From Lachnoanaerobaculum sp. OBRC5-5 (GTDB lineage Bacteria; Bacillota; Clostridia; Lachnospirales; Lachnospiraceae): a stretch of DNA of 64,000 nucleotides. Positions within the stretch are counted from its first letter, which is position 1; each line of letters starts with the position of its first letter. Made by a program: the position numbers and the translations under genes. The notes under the pieces are model-generated. The model had not been told where the DNA came from. It searched no databases and worked only from the letters and a program-made list of their open reading frames with translations. Of this stretch, positions 8,008-16,053 are shown one piece after another. The stretch is taken from contig NZ_JH815185.1 of the NCBI RefSeq assembly GCF_000296385.1, positions 1,612,391 through 1,676,390 of the forward strand, in the 5' to 3' direction.

Positions 8008-8256
8008 TTATGCACTTATTTGTGTATTATTTTCTAATATGATGATCTCATCCATAGAAACCTGAAATACTGCTGACAGTACTATCAAATTATCTATAGT
8101 CGGCATTGCTGTGCCGTGTTGCCATTTGTAAATAGCCTGTGGAGTGGCAAAACCAAATATTTCCTGCAAATTTCTCACACTAAGTCCTGACTCTTCTCTA
8201 AGTCTTACAATATTTTTTCCTGTAGCTACCAAATCTATGGTAGGAAAAATAAACAT
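8008..8256 (-). CDS. Small XRE-family regulator next to rtcB
   Basis: An 82-aa protein that is essentially one HTH domain: GKNIVRLREESGLSVRNLQEIFGF then PQAIYKWQHGTAMP as recognition helix, ending in DEIIILE. The variant with 'YKWQ' and 'P(T)IDNL' is common in Clostridia. It lies 43 bp downstream of rtcB on the same strand and is probably co-transcribed. A hairpin (8257-8291) spans its ribosome-binding site. It may regulate rtcB or be controlled with it. No toxin-like partner was seen. Confidence 0.75.
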   Translation of the reverse strand: MFIFPTIDLVATGKNIVRLREESGLSVRNLQEIFGFATPQAIYKWQHGTAMPTIDNLIVLSAVFQVSMDEIIILENNTQISA

Positions 8257-8291
8257 AACTCTTCCTTTCCGCTTCCGAACAGGAAAGAGTT
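8257..8291 (-). promoter_or_regulatory. Hairpin covering the XRE gene ribosome site
   Basis: In the rtcB-XRE gap AACTCTTTCC can pair with GGAAGAGTT, and the 3' arm contains the GGAAG ribosome site and abuts the ATG at 8256. Folding would hide the translation start. Confidence 0.4.
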
Positions 8292-8299
8292 ACTTTTTC

Positions 8300-9514
8300 C
8301 TATTCAGAAGCCTTAAAATTATAAATCGGTTTCATTACCTCAATGATATCAACAGAATCCTTTATAACATCTATGATATCCTCAAGTCTTTTATATGCCA
8401 TTGGAGCCTCGTCCAATGTATTTTCATTTATAGAAGTGGAATAAATTCCCTTCATTGTTTCTTTATACTCATCCAAACTTAAGTTATTCTTTGCGGCAGT
8501 TCTTGACATAAGTCTTCCTGCCCCATGAGGTGCGGAATAGTTCCAATCTGGGTTACCCTTGCCCACTGCTAAAACGCTTCCGTCCCTCATATTTATTGGG
8601 ATCAAAACCTTCTCTCCGCTATGTGCGGCAATAGCACCTTTTCGTAAGATCATTTCACTCACATCAATATAGTTGTGAATAGTATGGAATGCCTCAAGAC
8701 TCTTCATTCCGGTTCTTTCTAAGATGATTTCTGCCATCAACTCACGATTTCTTTTCGCAAAGTTTTGACAAATCTCAACATCATTTAAATACTCCTCCAG
8801 ATATTTTCCTGAGACATAACATAAGTCATCAGGCATGCTTGTTTCCGACTCATAAACATGCCAATGAAGTGCTTTTAGTGCAGTCTGAATCTCATTTTTT
8901 CTACCCTGCTCCTTATAAGTTCTTATGATTTCATCTCTTTTTTCAAGATAAGTATCATACCCTCTATCTAAGTTTGCCGCCAATCTCTGATAATACTGTG
9001 CAACCTGCTTTCCAAGATTTCTTGATCCTGAATGTACTATTAAGTATTTGCATCCGTCACTTGCCTCATCAATCTCAATAAAGTGATTTCCGCCACCGAG
9101 TGTGCCAAGTGAACGCTCAAGTCTTCTTGAATCTCTCAAATATCTGAAGCAGTTTAACTTTGTTAAATCAAAGTGCTCCTGTCTGCCCTCCCATACATTC
9201 ATTCCTGATGGAATATAATGAGCAGCCTCATCTACTTTTTCAAAATCTATTTCCACTTTTCCAAGTTTTACCGTGTACATTCCGCATCCGATATCCACTC
9301 CGACTATATTGGGAACCGCCTTATCCTTTATAGTCATTGTAGTACCTATAGTACATCCTTTTCCGGCATGAACATCAGGCATTATACGAATTTTTGATCC
9401 TTCCGTTATCACATAATCGCACATTCTTCTTATCTGCTCTATTGCCTCAACCTCTACAACCTTTGCATAACATACTGCTGTATTTACTCTACCTTTTATT
9501 TCAATTCTATCCAT
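8300..9514 (-). CDS. rtcB: RNA-splicing ligase RtcB
   Basis: A 404-aa GTP-dependent RNA ligase that joins 2',3'-cyclic phosphate or 3'-phosphate ends to 5'-OH ends. Visible motifs: DVHAGKGCTIG (47-57), GVDIGCG with the metal-binding Cys77, GGGNHF with His144, the 'HSGSRNLG' loop, and APHGAGR with the guanylylated His near 330. All metal and guanylate residues expected of the bacterial family are present. The start follows AAAGGAG. Upstream are a terminator-like hairpin and a 50-codon ORF; downstream is a XRE gene. No archease or RtcA partner is adjacent. The role is repair of cleaved tRNA or other RNAs, or damage recovery after ribotoxins (family knowledge). Confidence 0.95.
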   Translation of the reverse strand: MDRIEIKGRVNTAVCYAKVVEVEAIEQIRRMCDYVITEGSKIRIMPDVHAGKGCTIGTTMTIKDKAVPNIVGVDIGCGMYTVKLGKVEIDFEKVDEAAHYIPSGMNVWEGRQEHFDLTKLNCFRYLRDSRRLERSLGTLGGGNHFIEIDEASDGCKYLIVHSGSRNLGKQVAQYYQRLAANLDRGYDTYLEKRDEIIRTYKEQGRKNEIQTALKALHWHVYESETSMPDDLCYVSGKYLEEYLNDVEICQNFAKRNRELMAEIILERTGMKSLEAFHTIHNYIDVSEMILRKGAIAAHSGEKVLIPINMRDGSVLAVGKGNPDWNYSAPHGAGRLMSRTAAKNNLSLDEYKETMKGIYSTSINENTLDEAPMAYKRLEDIIDVIKDSVDIIEVMKPIYNFKASE

Positions 9515-9531
9515 ATCTTCTCCTTTACCTC

Positions 9532-9564
9532 AAAAAAACCGCCTACCCATTTAGAGTAAGCGGC
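9532..9564 (-). terminator. Terminator/attenuator between small ORF and rtcB
   Basis: Minus strand: CCGCTTAC, 9-nt loop, GTAGGCGG followed by seven T. It lies between the 50-codon ORF (stop 9598) and the rtcB start (9514), so transcripts from the upstream promoter must read through it to reach rtcB. Confidence 0.65.
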
Positions 9565-9597
9565 CTCAAAAACATTTATCTAATATCAGCATAGTAT

Positions 9598-9750
9598 CTA
9601 CCTATGCCTATATTTATACAAACAATTTTCTCGTACTTGACCTATCTCCAATGAGTGCATTAAAACAAAGCCCTTCCTAGACGCCATACTAAGGAGTGCG
9701 TTATCAAAGCGTTCAATATTTAAATAGTCAAAACGATTCATTGTTCTCAT
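9598..9750 (-). CDS. Small ORF upstream of rtcB (50 aa)
   Basis: ATG at 9750 follows GGAAAGG at seven bases. The 50-codon frame begins MRTMNRFDYLNIERFDNALL and ends YKYRHR before TAG. The peptide is basic at its end and carries no signal or membrane segment. It has a good promoter (9795-9823) whose -35/-10 and spacer edges match the tRNA operon promoter at 22537. A GGGC/GCCC mini-hairpin precedes the ribosome site and a terminator follows. I do not recognise the protein. It may be a real small protein, or a leader ORF that controls read-through into rtcB. Confidence 0.5.
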   Translation of the reverse strand: MRTMNRFDYLNIERFDNALLSMASRKGFVLMHSLEIGQVRENCLYKYRHR

Positions 9751-9794
9751 GTCTTTTCCTTTCCGGGCACAATCCGCCCAATTTCTTTATCGAT

Positions 9795-9838
9795 AGAATA
9801 ACACAGTAAAGTGCTTTTGTCATTATACCGGCGGTATA
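9795..9838 (-). promoter_or_regulatory. Promoter with palindromic upstream element, rtcB leader
   Basis: ATGACA (9818-9823), 17-bp spacer, TATTCT (9795-9800) with TG before it (TGTTATTCT). The inverted repeat TATACC-GGC-GGTATA (9824-9838) touches the -35 box. The tRNA promoter at 22537-22576 has the same layout and boxes. Confidence 0.6.
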
Positions 9839-9865
9839 AAAAGTGCTCTAAATCTTACAATTTAA

Positions 9866-10498
9866 TTACCGGCTTGTAGTCTTTCTATACGAAAACACTT
9901 CAGGCTCCACTCCGATATTATCTCTAATCCACTGTACAGAATATTCAATATCATTTGAGGTATTATAATCAGGTATCTTGGGAATCCTTATATGAATCTT
10001 ATCCTTTGACACTTTATTTCTAAGCTTCAACAAATTTTCAATCATATTTTTATTGTCTGTTTTTGTATAGCTCTTATAAATATCATTATTTATGTCCTTT
10101 ATATCAATAATCCATTCATCCATATCATATAATACCGGCTTTATATAATTCCAAGGGACATTAAGTGAAGTTTCTATTCTTTTTGCCCATCTCTGGTCTG
10201 CCATAGTACAAACCTTATGAATATACTTTGATTGCAGTAAAGGCTCTCCACCACCAAAGACAACACCTCCTCCACTCATTAAATAATAAATATCATCCTT
10301 CTTTAAAACATCTATCAGCTCCTGCACGCTGAAGTCTGCATGAGGAACTGTTCCAAAAACTGTTTTACTTTTATGACAAAAATCATTTATACAATATTTA
10401 CAGTAGAGAGGACAATCAAAAAATACAACCAATGTAGATATACCTCTTCCATCTGTGCCCATTCTGAGCCTTGAAACAGATAAAATATCTCCGACCAT
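9866..10498 (-). CDS. Radical SAM enzyme (activase-like)
   Basis: A 210-aa radical SAM protein. The cluster motif is C29-x3-C33-x2-C36 (CPLYCKYC), and GGGEP lies at about 82-86 for SAM binding. The small size and the DIKD motif resemble glycyl-radical-enzyme activases and NrdG-like enzymes, but no glycyl radical enzyme is nearby. The start ATG overlaps the stop of the upstream gene (TGATG) and has AGGAGG seven bases before it. It is the last gene of the ATP-grasp/ADP-ribosylglycohydrolase cassette, coupled to the Cys-rich partner, so it probably acts on a product or peptide made by that cassette (inference). Confidence 0.8.
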   Translation of the reverse strand: MVGDILSVSRLRMGTDGRGISTLVVFFDCPLYCKYCINDFCHKSKTVFGTVPHADFSVQELIDVLKKDDIYYLMSGGGVVFGGGEPLLQSKYIHKVCTMADQRWAKRIETSLNVPWNYIKPVLYDMDEWIIDIKDINNDIYKSYTKTDNKNMIENLLKLRNKVSKDKIHIRIPKIPDYNTSNDIEYSVQWIRDNIGVEPEVFSYRKTTSR

Positions 10499-11478
10499 CA
10501 CTCTACCTCCTCCGGATTAAGAATAGGAATTCTTTGCTTCTCTTTTGGAATCTCTGAAAGCTTCTTGCTTAAATACTCAGCTTCTTCATCACATTTTTCG
10601 CATGTTCCTGCACATGCACCCACATATCTGCACTCCTCAGAATAAAATTCTATATCGTTCATCTGAGCTAATTTATATCTGTATTCACGAAGTAAATTGC
10701 AAATTTTCTTCCCGTCTATTCTGGCTACCTGTCTATATATTATATCCCTTTTATATTTGTCACTCCTTTGGTATTCAGGAATATCTACCATACCCTCAAT
10801 TAAATACATATTATCTGTATACTCATCCTTATCTGACAGGTATTCACTACTTTTTAATATAGTTTCTTTCACTGATGCTTTGTTAAGCGGAATATACGAT
10901 TTTGACACCAGATCAAAGTAAGACTCCTTTTCTAATTTACTTATGCTATCTATTACAATCGGAAAAATCTCCTTAAAGTAATTTTGGACCGCTTCTAAAA
11001 GTTCGCCAAAATTCTTATAATCATTTTTCAAATAATCCTGAGTGTCTATATAGCAAATTGATTTTACACCTGATAAATCCGAAAGCATTTCCTTATGAGC
11101 TTTCATCCTTGCCTTTCCTTCAATATTCCAAGGTGGACTTGCCCAAAGATGAATATTCATATAATGCTTTCTATTTTTTATAATATGGTATGGATATAAA
11201 CTGTTCGGATCGCCATCTGTTAAAAATAATATATCATCTTCAGATTGTAACATGTCATAAAGTTCATCTGCCACATCTTCTAAATCATTATAAACTCTAC
11301 TGCCAACCCCCATACTCATACCAAGGCCAACTGATTTTCTCGGACAGATAAAGCACTCATATTCATCTGTAACCTTACTCCCGTGAAGACAGACCACTAA
11401 CACTAAATCCTTATAATTTTTTAATATAGGATTTCCATAATGCCATAATATACCGCTGTCTGTTATTACTATTTTCAT
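10498..11478 (-). CDS. Unknown protein with C-terminal four-Cys motif, radical SAM partner
   Basis: A 326-aa protein not recognised. The N-terminal half looks alpha/beta (MKIVITDSGILWHYG, LVLVVCLHGS, DDILFLTDGDPNSLYPY), suggesting a Rossmann-like or nucleotide-handling fold. The C-terminus has C283-x5-C289-x3-C293-x2-C296 within RYVGACAGTCEKCDEE, a plausible Fe-S or zinc site similar in spirit to auxiliary cluster domains of radical SAM enzymes. It is translationally coupled to the radical SAM gene (TGATG) and lies 3 bp after the ATP-grasp gene. It probably forms a functional pair with the radical SAM protein, with the auxiliary cluster on a separate chain (inference). Confidence 0.6.
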   Translation of the reverse strand: MKIVITDSGILWHYGNPILKNYKDLVLVVCLHGSKVTDEYECFICPRKSVGLGMSMGVGSRVYNDLEDVADELYDMLQSEDDILFLTDGDPNSLYPYHIIKNRKHYMNIHLWASPPWNIEGKARMKAHKEMLSDLSGVKSICYIDTQDYLKNDYKNFGELLEAVQNYFKEIFPIVIDSISKLEKESYFDLVSKSYIPLNKASVKETILKSSEYLSDKDEYTDNMYLIEGMVDIPEYQRSDKYKRDIIYRQVARIDGKKICNLLREYRYKLAQMNDIEFYSEECRYVGACAGTCEKCDEEAEYLSKKLSEIPKEKQRIPILNPEEVE

Positions 11479-11481
11479 TTC

Positions 11482-12384
11482 TTATTTCCCCTGATTTTGA
11501 AAAGCACCATAAAATTCATATTCATCCATTTGCTGTAATCCTGATACCTGACCGTCTCCCATTTCCATTATTATAAGATTGCCGTCAGTTTTTCTTGCCA
11601 AGTCAATGGTTATAAAGCTGCTTTCTATCTCACTTATTATTGATTCAATCAGGGTATATTCATCTTCGGTTATATTTAATTCTCCACTGTAATTCCAATA
11701 ATTATCGGCAATCAATATTTCACCCTTGAAAACAAATATTCTGTATTCTTCTGAAATAGGCATACCGCTATCTTTATGATTTCCTATAGATTTCAGACTT
11801 TCAAACTTTCGAAGTACAACTCCACCTTCAAGATTACTGCTTTGTCTGTTAATAAAATTATTGATTACTCTCTCAGTATTTTCCTTGTCCCGTATATCTT
11901 TTATAAAACAGGCATCATACCACTCATGTTTTCTACTTTTTACATAGTCTTTGATAATGAATGCCCCCTCTAATCCGTCTGTAAGTCTTAATGCATCTTC
12001 TATATTCTTTGACTCACTCCAAATACTAAAGGGAGTAGAACTTTCAAAGTCTTTGTACCATCCGGGTAAAAGATGATATTTTGCATACTCTTTTGGAGTA
12101 TTTATAAGCTGTATTCCTCTTTCAAGCAGCAGATTATAAAAGTTTTCATACATATTTGGTGACATCATCCATCCCCTATATATTGTCAAACCTTTAATAT
12201 CTTCACCATAAAGCGACAGTTTCCCAACTTCCAAGTCTTCATAACTAAATAATGCACAGGAATGATTCAAGCCTGCCGCTTGATATTCTTCCATATAATC
12301 CTCATCCACGCTCTTTTTATTCAACGGGTGACTGCAAAAAATAAAGTTTAAATTTTTAGCTGTCTCTAAATTTTCTTTCCTCAT
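11482..12384 (-). CDS. ATP-grasp domain protein (R2K/DUF4343-like), copy 2
   Basis: A 300-aa predicted ATP-dependent carboxylate-amine ligase. It opens with a short alpha/beta pre-domain (LNFIFCSHPLNKKSVDEDY). The ATP-grasp core follows: GAFIIKDYVKSRKHEW (lysine for ATP phosphate), GGVVLRKF, EEYRIFVFKGEILIADNYW, and the metal-binding end FITIDLARKTDGNLIIMEMGDG. This arrangement matches the R2K/DUF4343 clade in my recollection. Its start follows GGGAG. It lies directly upstream (3 bp) of the Cys-motif gene and is separated from the ADP-ribosylglycohydrolase gene by a hairpin. Its partner ATP-grasp at 13491 is only distantly similar. Confidence 0.7.
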   Translation of the reverse strand: MRKENLETAKNLNFIFCSHPLNKKSVDEDYMEEYQAAGLNHSCALFSYEDLEVGKLSLYGEDIKGLTIYRGWMMSPNMYENFYNLLLERGIQLINTPKEYAKYHLLPGWYKDFESSTPFSIWSESKNIEDALRLTDGLEGAFIIKDYVKSRKHEWYDACFIKDIRDKENTERVINNFINRQSSNLEGGVVLRKFESLKSIGNHKDSGMPISEEYRIFVFKGEILIADNYWNYSGELNITEDEYTLIESIISEIESSFITIDLARKTDGNLIIMEMGDGQVSGLQQMDEYEFYGAFQNQGK

Positions 12385-12441
12385 ATATACTCCCTAAACA
12401 ACTCCTGTTTTTATTATCTTTAGTATAAACAAAAAGCTGTA

Positions 12442-12474
12442 CATTAAAAATGCCGGCATTACCATGCCGACATT
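12442..12474 (-). terminator. Terminator-like hairpin inside the cassette
   Basis: Minus strand AATGTCGGCAT-GGTA-ATGCCGGCATT followed by TTT, between the ADP-ribosylglycohydrolase and ATP-grasp copy 2 genes. It could lower downstream expression or end one transcript. Confidence 0.6.
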
Positions 12475-12493
12475 AAATTCCAATATCTACTTA

Positions 12494-13432
12494 TCAATTT
12501 AACAAACTGTCAATCAGGTCTCTTTTTTGTAGTTTAGATTTCCATTTCTCAGGTATATTACCATAGCCATAATAAAGCCCTGCAAGTCCACCTGTTATGG
12601 CTGCTACAGTATCAGTATCATCACCCAGATTTACAGCTTTTAAAATAGCCTCCTCATAAGATGATGTATTTATCAAACACCATATTACAGCCTCCAGTGT
12701 ATACACTACATAACCTGTACTTTTTATCCGGTCTTCAGATATATCTTTAAATTCTGAAAGCGAAATAAGTCTGTTATAATTATCCAGCTCACTCTGAGTA
12801 TTTTTATTGTAATACTCAAATGCCTTATCTACTCCTTGCTGTAGCCTTTCTGTTAATTCTCCGTCTTTATCTAAAATAGCTTTTACTAAAAAATAATATA
12901 TCCCACAGGCTATTTTACTTCTTAAATGTGCATGTGTCAGAGCTGAACAATTATGTATAATATCTATCGCTTCATTATCAGACAATTTCACATTTTTTTG
13001 CTTTTCAAATATGTACAGACATACAGGTAGAATTCTCATAAGTGAGCCGTTACCGTTATCCCACTCCGTTTCACCTCCGGATTGCAGAGGATCGGCTCCG
13101 GTACTGTATTTCATAATAGCTCTTGAAGTTGCAATACCGATATCAAACACATTATCAAAAGGTGTATACTCCCCATTCATACACCAATCTTGGAATCTAT
13201 CCATTATATCCTTATAATCAATTTTACCCTTATCCCTGATACTTGCAAGGGTTGCAATCGCCATGCTGCTGTCATCCGACCATGTACCCTCAGGCTGATT
13301 GTATGTGCCATATCCTCTCATATCTATTACAGGATCAAGTTTTCTATCTTCTCTTGAACTAAACTCCACAGGTACTCCCATTGCATCTGCAACGATCAAA
13401 CCATACATTCCTGATTTCCAAATATTATCCAT
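12494..13432 (-). CDS. ADP-ribosylglycohydrolase family protein (DraG-like)
   Basis: A 312-aa all-helical hydrolase that removes ADP-ribose from proteins, nucleic acids or small molecules (family knowledge). The di-metal site is visible: WSDDSS at 51-56 (equivalent of TDDT), DNVFDIG in the middle, and GDDTDTVAAITGGLAGLYYG at about 270-289. Its length is normal for the family. It lies between two ATP-grasp genes (58 bp after copy 1), linking NAD/ADP-ribose chemistry with amide-forming ligases. No ADP-ribosyltransferase or DraT homologue is visible in the window, so the modified substrate is unknown. Confidence 0.9.
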   Translation of the reverse strand: MDNIWKSGMYGLIVADAMGVPVEFSSREDRKLDPVIDMRGYGTYNQPEGTWSDDSSMAIATLASIRDKGKIDYKDIMDRFQDWCMNGEYTPFDNVFDIGIATSRAIMKYSTGADPLQSGGETEWDNGNGSLMRILPVCLYIFEKQKNVKLSDNEAIDIIHNCSALTHAHLRSKIACGIYYFLVKAILDKDGELTERLQQGVDKAFEYYNKNTQSELDNYNRLISLSEFKDISEDRIKSTGYVVYTLEAVIWCLINTSSYEEAILKAVNLGDDTDTVAAITGGLAGLYYGYGNIPEKWKSKLQKRDLIDSLLN

Positions 13433-13490
13433 TAATTTCCCCTATACTCCCGGTAAAACTTATTAAATATCTTGTATTTCTTATATTAAA

Positions 13491-14276
13491 TTAAAAGTGA
13501 TATTCATCCTTTACGCCTAATATCTGACTCCATCTTGCTGAAATAAGCTTAGCATAGAAAACACTTGCAAGCCCGTAGCATCCAAGTGAATAGGCATCAT
13601 TTATCTCTACCAACAATGTTTGCCCGTCTTTTGTAACACATATGTCCAAACTACAGGCCATCGGCCTTTCCTCCCAGCTGATAAATGCCTCCATCATAGA
13701 ATCCAAAACTTTAAAATCATAATGATATCTATAGCTTTTTCTGCTTCTATCCAATAATAAACCATATGGTCTGACATCAACTATCTCATCATAGATTATA
13801 AAACATCTCCATTCCGCACATATATCCAAAGGTTCACTTACAAGTACATCATAATCTTCAGAATAGTTCCCACAGCCGACAAGATCAGATATACTGCTTA
13901 TTATTTTTCCTGTAAAGGCTTTGCTTCTTACCGGCTTAAAAAAATAACCGGCTGACCATTTTTCTTCACTTCTTGAAATACTGTTTATTGTATCCTTCCA
14001 AATTTTTCTTCCAAGAAATTTATTCAGTACTTTTGGATAATCAGGTATGCTTGGTTCAATACCGAATTTTGAGAATATACTGTTGCATTGATCTATATAA
14101 TCCAGCACAATATCTTCTCTATTTACTCTGTCATAAATTTCATCAATTTTATGATAGGGAATTATCTCCGCTCCCAGCTCTCTAAAACCATACATAGCAT
14201 TTGCAATATTTACACTGTGAGGAATTTCTATTTTCATTTCATTGTCAAATTTTGTCTTTAAATAAACTTTTCCCAT
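13491..14276 (-). CDS. ATP-grasp domain protein (R2K/DUF4343-like), copy 1
   Basis: A 261-aa predicted ligase and the first gene of the cassette. Signs of the fold: a short N-terminal domain with GFRELGAEIIPYH, the ATP-lysine region GYFFKPVRSKAFTG, the EWRCFIIYDEIVDVRPYG strand pair, and the metal-binding end LLVEINDAYSLGCYG. It is shorter than copy 2 and shares only motif-level similarity with it, so the two probably use different substrates. AAAGGTGGG precedes the ATG, and the promoter at 14303-14331 drives it. Amide or peptide bond formation is the likely reaction; the substrate is unknown. Confidence 0.7.
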   Translation of the reverse strand: MGKVYLKTKFDNEMKIEIPHSVNIANAMYGFRELGAEIIPYHKIDEIYDRVNREDIVLDYIDQCNSIFSKFGIEPSIPDYPKVLNKFLGRKIWKDTINSISRSEEKWSAGYFFKPVRSKAFTGKIISSISDLVGCGNYSEDYDVLVSEPLDICAEWRCFIIYDEIVDVRPYGLLLDRSRKSYRYHYDFKVLDSMMEAFISWEERPMACSLDICVTKDGQTLLVEINDAYSLGCYGLASVFYAKLISARWSQILGVKDEYHF

Positions 14277-14302
14277 AATCCCACCTTTTTATACTATTTT
14301 AT

Positions 14303-14331
14303 ATTATATAAACACACAAGATAACCTTCAA
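14303..14331 (-). promoter_or_regulatory. Promoter of ATP-grasp/ADP-ribosylglycohydrolase cassette
   Basis: TTGAAG (14326-14331), 17-bp spacer, TATAAT (14303-14308), reading into the gene that starts at 14276. Confidence 0.55.
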
Positions 14332-14344
14332 TATACTTGCAATA

Positions 14345-14377
14345 TAAAAAATGTCCTGAATTCTAAAACAGGACATT
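14345..14377 (-). terminator. Intrinsic terminator of the 18.7-14.4 kb operon
   Basis: Minus strand AATGTCCTG, 10-nt loop, CAGGACATT then a run of T, 14 bp after the stop at 14391. Confidence 0.8.
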
Positions 14378-14390
14378 AGATACATATATT

Positions 14391-15029
14391 TTATCTTTGT
14401 AATAAACCGCTTATATTAATTAGAATAAAAAGTACAGGCCTTGAAGTCAGTATTAATATCAATACAAGTAAATTAGATATGTGAAAAAGTAATTTATTTA
14501 CTAATCCGTTTGATGAGCACATTCGTAAGGCAAATCCCTTGCCGATAGGCCAAAAAAGCTTCTCACGCTTTCCATTGAGTGCGTCGATAACCATATGTGA
14601 AATAAAACCTATACTAAAATATGGAGCCACATCAGGAAAAATTATGTATACAAAAAAGCCAAGCCCAAGCAATGCCAATATTGAATGCATAAATGATCTG
14701 TGTGGCTGTTTCATTCCAAAAATACATATACACAAAAACGCTAATATTCCGGTAATAATTCTTGCAATATTGCTGTCCGCCATCAGTCTGTCATATATAC
14801 CAACGTGGAAAATGACATCTGCAATTACTATTCCGGTAATAGTTCCAACAGCCAACCCTATAATGTGATCCACCTTATTGTAGGCACCTGATGTACCTAC
14901 ATCTATATCACTGATAATACCTCCAAATCCTGCTACAGCTGTTCCTGCCACGAGCATTGTTATACTCTGTGGCCTGCAGAGTGCAAGCCCTGCCGCCATA
15001 CCTACAGAAAAATGTGTCTTTCCCAGCAT
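14391..15029 (-). CDS. YdjM-family membrane-bound metal-dependent hydrolase
   Basis: A 212-aa protein of the YdjM/DUF457 type. It has the His near the start (GKTHFSVG), DIDVGTSGAY and a PHRSFMHS motif. SHMVIDALNGKREKLFWP, the signature of this metal-dependent membrane hydrolase family, follows. About five membrane segments interleave with these motifs. Some relatives are LexA-regulated in E. coli; nothing here shows SOS control. It is the last gene of a tightly packed operon (17 bp after the preceding gene), with a terminator downstream. Confidence 0.8.
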   Translation of the reverse strand: MLGKTHFSVGMAAGLALCRPQSITMLVAGTAVAGFGGIISDIDVGTSGAYNKVDHIIGLAVGTITGIVIADVIFHVGIYDRLMADSNIARIITGILAFLCICIFGMKQPHRSFMHSILALLGLGFFVYIIFPDVAPYFSIGFISHMVIDALNGKREKLFWPIGKGFALRMCSSNGLVNKLLFHISNLLVLILILTSRPVLFILINISGLLQR

Positions 15030-15046
15030 CCTTTACCTTTCTTATA

Positions 15047-16042
15047 CTATCTCCTACCCGCTTCAAGTATTTGTTTTACAAGTAAATCTATCTCACAGTT
15101 TTCATCTACAAGATTTTCCTTTTGCCAATCCGAAATATTACTTATAACTTCACAATTCTCTGAACTTAGCGGTAAATGCTTTATCGAATGATTTAAAACT
15201 TCCAATAAAATTTCTTTAGGATTTTCTACATTTGAAATACCAAGTACAGGTACCTCATCAAGCATTGCATCCACAATCGACAAAACGCCTTCAAGCTCCT
15301 CATAATTAAGTCCATCTTTTTTAAGTATTGCTTCCACATCTGCCTTTTTATAGCAATCCCATCCCGAGTAAGCCGGCATAACATCATTTGATACCGCACC
15401 TGTCAAAAGCCAATACTTTATCTCTTCCGTTTCCGGTTCAATATAGTGAACTGCATGTACTTTACCCCATCCGTTTACAGACTTCGCAATATTCATTATT
15501 TCAGTATTACCATTTTCCCAGTTTCTCATTATAAAAACCGAATATAATGTAAACTCATCCGACAGACCAAGAGTCCTTACCATACCCTTTACTTCTTCGC
15601 TTTGCCCAAACAATTCCTGAATCATCATTCCGGCTTTAACACATTCAATATTTGCAGACTGAGTCATCAAATGTAGGGAGTATATATAAAATTTATCCTC
15701 TATTTCATCCTTGCGGGCAAGTATACAATCTTGAAGTTCATCTATGAAATTCACTACTCTTATACGTTCACAAAGCTTTTCAAGCACAGAATCCGCCTGA
15801 TCATAATCACCTGTATTAGCAAGCGTAATAACTGTATTTATCTCTTCTATGTCTTTTTGTGTAATCTCCGCTGCCCCCATATGATAGACACCTATTCCGT
15901 CCTTCGCACCGTCTATATACTTAAGACCTTCTTCATCATTTGGTAACGAAAAATCTTTTCCCAGAGTTATTATATCGTCATCTTTAAATTCAGTTTGCCT
16001 CAGGCGATCTGCTATAATTTCAAATATAGGCTTTTTATTCAT
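15047..16042 (-). CDS. Hypothetical helical cytoplasmic protein
   Basis: A 331-aa acidic, soluble protein with no signal peptide or membrane segment and no recognised domain. Most of it is predicted helical, with repeated-looking amphipathic helices (NTVITLANTGDYDQADSVLEKL; LGLSDEFTLYSVFIMRNW), suggestive of a TPR/HEAT-like fold. It sits in an operon between the TIGR04076 gene (11 bp) and the YdjM gene (17 bp). No function is assigned. Confidence 0.6.
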   Translation of the reverse strand: MNKKPIFEIIADRLRQTEFKDDDIITLGKDFSLPNDEEGLKYIDGAKDGIGVYHMGAAEITQKDIEEINTVITLANTGDYDQADSVLEKLCERIRVVNFIDELQDCILARKDEIEDKFYIYSLHLMTQSANIECVKAGMMIQELFGQSEEVKGMVRTLGLSDEFTLYSVFIMRNWENGNTEIMNIAKSVNGWGKVHAVHYIEPETEEIKYWLLTGAVSNDVMPAYSGWDCYKKADVEAILKKDGLNYEELEGVLSIVDAMLDEVPVLGISNVENPKEILLEVLNHSIKHLPLSSENCEVISNISDWQKENLVDENCEIDLLVKQILEAGRR

Positions 16043-16053
16043 ACTCTCTCCTT

